Of a DNA stretch of 64,000 bases, positions 61,301 to 64,000 are shown in pieces. Position numbers and translations under genes: made by a program. This DNA comes from Tillandsia leiboldiana (lineage: Eukaryota; Streptophyta; Magnoliopsida; Poales; Bromeliaceae): NCBI GenBank assembly GCA_029204045.2, contig CM055080.1, positions 9,392,799-9,456,798 on the forward strand, written 5' to 3'. The notes beneath the pieces were generated by a model. That model worked only from the letters and a program-made list of their open reading frames with translations, was not told where the DNA came from and did not search any database. The first letter of the stretch is position 1. Each line of letters starts with the position of its first letter.

Positions 61301-63132
61301 TTCGACCACGGACATCAGGAACATCGACAGTCACCTGCCAATTTTAGTACAATATAGAGTTAACATAGAAGCTGATAATATGGTACATGTGAATTATGAG
61401 TCCACTGAGTAGGAGCATCTTTACATAAAAACTGTATTATGGGCCCTCAACCTTTTTAGAAGACTATCATTTGATTCTAAGCCTTTCAATTGTTACAGTC
61501 CATTCCATTGCAATCTTACTCTTTTCAATAAATTCCTATGTTAAATTGGATGGAACTGCCCAAGTAATAGCCGCATGAGATGACTGAAAGTTGCTTTTAT
61601 GGCAGTTATATGACAACTACGCAAATATTTCTTCTAGATTTAGCAGAGGAATTTAATCGAAAGGGCCGAAATACCACATAACTTTTGGTCAAAATAAACG
61701 GCCGTTTTGCCAAAATAGACAGACATTTTTCTTTTTTCCAGTTCGGCCAAAGTATCTTTTCATGGACTGAAAAACCTCTGGCAGGAATCCTTATTTGTGA
61801 TAGCGGTAGTCCATGAAAAGAGATTTCGACCCAAAGTTGCATAAAGAAGATAAAAGTGGTTTAGGATTTGAAAAAGAGGGTCGAAAAGAAGCAGATTATT
61901 TTCTGCAAAAAAAAAAAAAAAAGCTCAAAATTATAATAGAGTCAAACTAACCTGTCTGTCAAACCGCCCAGGCCTCAACAAAGCAGAATCCATATATCAG
62001 CACGATTAGTGGCAGCAATCACAATAATACCGGTGTTTCCTTCGAACCCATCCATCTCAGTTAGAAGCTGATTTAGCGTTTGTTCTCTCTCATCATTACC
62101 TCCACCGATCCCTGTACCTCTTTGCCTCCCGACCGCATCGATCTCATCAACAAACACTATGCAAGGGGCATTCTCTTTGCCTTCTTGAAAAGGTCGCGGA
62201 CACGTGAGGCACCGACACCCACAAACATCTCTACAAATTCAGATCCCGAAATAGAAAAAAAGGGGACCCCTGCTTCACCTGCAATTGCCTTGGCTAGCAA
62301 GTCTTCCCAGTTCCTGGTGGGCCTATAAGAAGAACACCTTTAGGAATTCGAGCACCAACTGCAGTAAATCTTTCAGGCTTTTTCAAGAACTCCACAACTT
62401 CCATGAAATCTTGCTTTGCCTCATCCACTCCGGCCACGTCATCGAATGTCACGCCAGTGTTGGGTTCCATCTGGAACTTGGCTCGTGACTGCCCAAAAGC
62501 AAGGGGGAAACCGGGCCCACCAGGACCACCAAGCCCACCAGATGATCTCCTCGATAATAGAAACAATCCTCCAATAAGTATGAGAGGGAAGGCTAAGTTT
62601 CCAATCAAGTTGAATAAAAGAGAGCCTGAGTCTTCTTGCGCATTATGTGCGGCAAAATCTATGTTCTTCTCTCTTAGCTTTTGAAGAAGCTCCTGACTTA
62701 GACCAGGAAGTTGCACGCGTACTCTTTGTATGCGATTTCCCAGCTCAGGAGAAATGGCTTCTACAATTGCAATGGTTCCATTTTCGAATAGATCAACCTT
62801 TTTCACCCTATCCTTGTCGAGATATCGAGAAACCTAGAATAGGACATTCTTGAAGAGGATACGCCTTGCTCATCTGCCAAAGCACTTTTCGTACCCGCCA
62901 AAGCCGGAAGTCCAAGTCCGACGTTTCCAAGAAGTTTTAAGAATTTTCTTCTGCCATTTTGATGCTTATGCTCCAAAGATGCAGTCGCAGAGACTCGCCT
63001 ATGTACAAGACTACGTGAAGGAAGCCTAGCTAAACCAATTAGACGTTTTCCATAGATTTCCTTCGTCAAATTTGGCATACCACAGCATTTAGATGTCCCA
63101 TTTGCAGTGAAGCATACAGATGGAGATGCCAT
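58350..63132 (-). CDS. FTSH2: Thylakoid FtsH2/VAR2-type zinc metalloprotease (frameshifted)
   Basis: A membrane AAA+ protease that removes photodamaged D1 from photosystem II. Exons are 61952-63132, 61021-61334, 60023-60263 and 58350-58694. A plastid transit peptide is followed by a twin-arginine segment (RRKFLKLLGNVGLGLPALAG) and a transmembrane helix (NLIGNLAFPLILIGGLFLL). Walker A is GPPGTGKT, Walker B is IVFVDEID, the SRH follows, and the zinc site is HEVGH in exon 2. The DSSAQSADIIMRMMARNSMS region and the ENRV tail favour FtsH2/FtsH8 over FtsH6. Exon 1 needs one extra base at each of four places (about 62825, 62299, 62185 and 61994) to stay in frame. With these the total is 695 codons including the stop, the normal family length. 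Either these are assembly errors or the copy is dead. Confidence 0.88.
58828..59100. mobile_element. Possible third TRIM remnant in an FtsH intron
   Basis: Two direct repeats of about 55-70 bp (near 58828-58896 and 59034-59100) share AATGTGAAACARCCRTTACT and CTTAAGCCGG. Between them, next to the second repeat, the minus strand reads ATGGTAACGGAGG, like a worn TGGTATCAGAGG primer-binding site, then GAGTTCGAGTCACG. The layout fits a decayed small LTR element in minus orientation. No clean borders or target duplication were found. Confidence 0.45.
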
Positions 63133-64000
63133 CTGTGTTTGCAGAAGAACAAAGTGTACAGATATTAGGCTGACGTCATATTTTGTCAGCAATGAAGAAA
63201 ACATGATATTCAATAGAGAAAAGAAGAACACGAAGCAAGCACTAATTCTAGTCCATCTTATTAACAAGTATATATGGACCCTCTAAAAATTACTGATTAT
63301 TGGTATTACTGCTGATAATTTCGAAATCCTATCATCCTTAATTAGGTGCGCCACAAAACTCTTTCAAGAATGGGTTGATCTCCAATTTCCAAGGGTTAAA
63401 GGCTATCTATGATATTTTGGTTTCTTGTAAAGTCATAGACTAATTAAAAATGCTTCAAGGCCATATACAGGGTTAAAAAACAATGTCTGGGCAAACCAAA
63501 ACAGAACAAAATAATTATTCATACTTTGATGAGAAGACGACAAGAATATAAAAAATGCATTATTTCACCACCTTCACAAACTAAATTTCTATCCAATCAC
63601 ATTGACAAATACAGCCAGTTTACGAGTATAGATGATGAAGAAATGTCTTTTTAATTCATAACAAACTTTAAGTCTCCTTCATAGATAACCGAACATCAAT
63701 AAGTCTACTTGGCAATACACTGTCAAATGACACAACCAAAATTTATGTCGCTTTAACTGAAAAACAATCAAATTCCCACAAGCACAAACCCTTTTCACCT
63801 TACAATAGATATACTCAAACTCAAATGATGTGTTGTATAATGAATCATTGAACGAACGCTATGTTTACAATCCACAGCAAAAGATCGAACCTTCTGTCTA
63901 AGAATTTCCTATTAATTTTTGCAAGATTGCCCTAAATAAACTTCCACCAAACGACAAGTATAATCTTCTATACTATTAAAATCTATGCCAATTATTCTAG
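63133..64000. other. FtsH upstream region
   Basis: AT-rich sequence that should contain the FtsH promoter and leader. The start codon follows a CAAACACAG that could be a splice acceptor of a leader intron. No second gene is visible before the end of the window. Confidence 0.5.

Overview
The window is nuclear DNA of a flowering plant. Genes are split by GT-AG introns, intergenic DNA is AT-rich with long (TA)n arrays, and the recognisable proteins are plant ones: plastid CDP-diacylglycerol synthase, mitochondrial ribosomal protein bL9, VAP27 and thylakoid FtsH2. GC-rich first exons in the CDS and bL9 genes suggest a monocot. I cannot name the species from the sequence alone.

Layout. (1) 1-3.2 kb: (TA)n arrays with fold-back elements sitting inside them. 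(2) 3.18-3.63 kb, minus: a two-exon secreted-peptide precursor that looks like the RGF/GOLVEN/CLEL family. Its TATA box lies only 10 bp from the next feature. (3) 3727-22022: a complete CACTA (En/Spm) DNA transposon with a 3-bp TTC target duplication. It encodes a TNP2-like transposase (5 exons) and a TnpA-like protein (10 exons). As assembled it holds about 7.2 kb twice, on either side of a run of exactly 100 N. The first copy is full of one-base indels, so the real element is probably about 10.9 kb. (4) 22.0-22.5 kb: a minisatellite of a 35-bp core joined by AC/AG/GC dinucleotide runs. (5) 25.3-33.2 kb, minus: plastid phosphatidate cytidylyltransferase, 7 exons. (6) 33.9-38.5 kb, minus: mitochondrial bL9, 6 exons, with a TRIM retrotransposon in intron 4. 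(7) 38.9-42.65 kb: a decayed pyruvate dehydrogenase E2 fragment (minus), one exon of it split by a MITE, next to a broken first exon of a CLPTM1-like gene (plus). (8) 42.9-47.5 kb: a PIF/Harbinger element with an intact MYB/SANT-like gene and a transposase reduced to its C-terminal part. (9) 47.76-54.22 kb, plus: VAP27, 8 exons. (10) 56.46-57.03 kb: a second TRIM. (11) 58.35-63.13 kb, minus: FtsH2/VAR2-type thylakoid protease, 4 exons, with four one-base gaps in the reading frame of exon 1.

The host genes do not form a pathway, although three of them serve organelles: plastid lipid synthesis, mitochondrial translation and thylakoid protein quality control. The main story is transposon activity. 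A Mutator-type MITE family (five copies, 9-bp target duplications), PIF/Harbinger MITEs, two TRIMs, a CACTA element and a Harbinger element have landed in introns, promoters and a pseudogene exon. Exon boundaries below come from reading frame and splice consensus by eye, with no transcript support.
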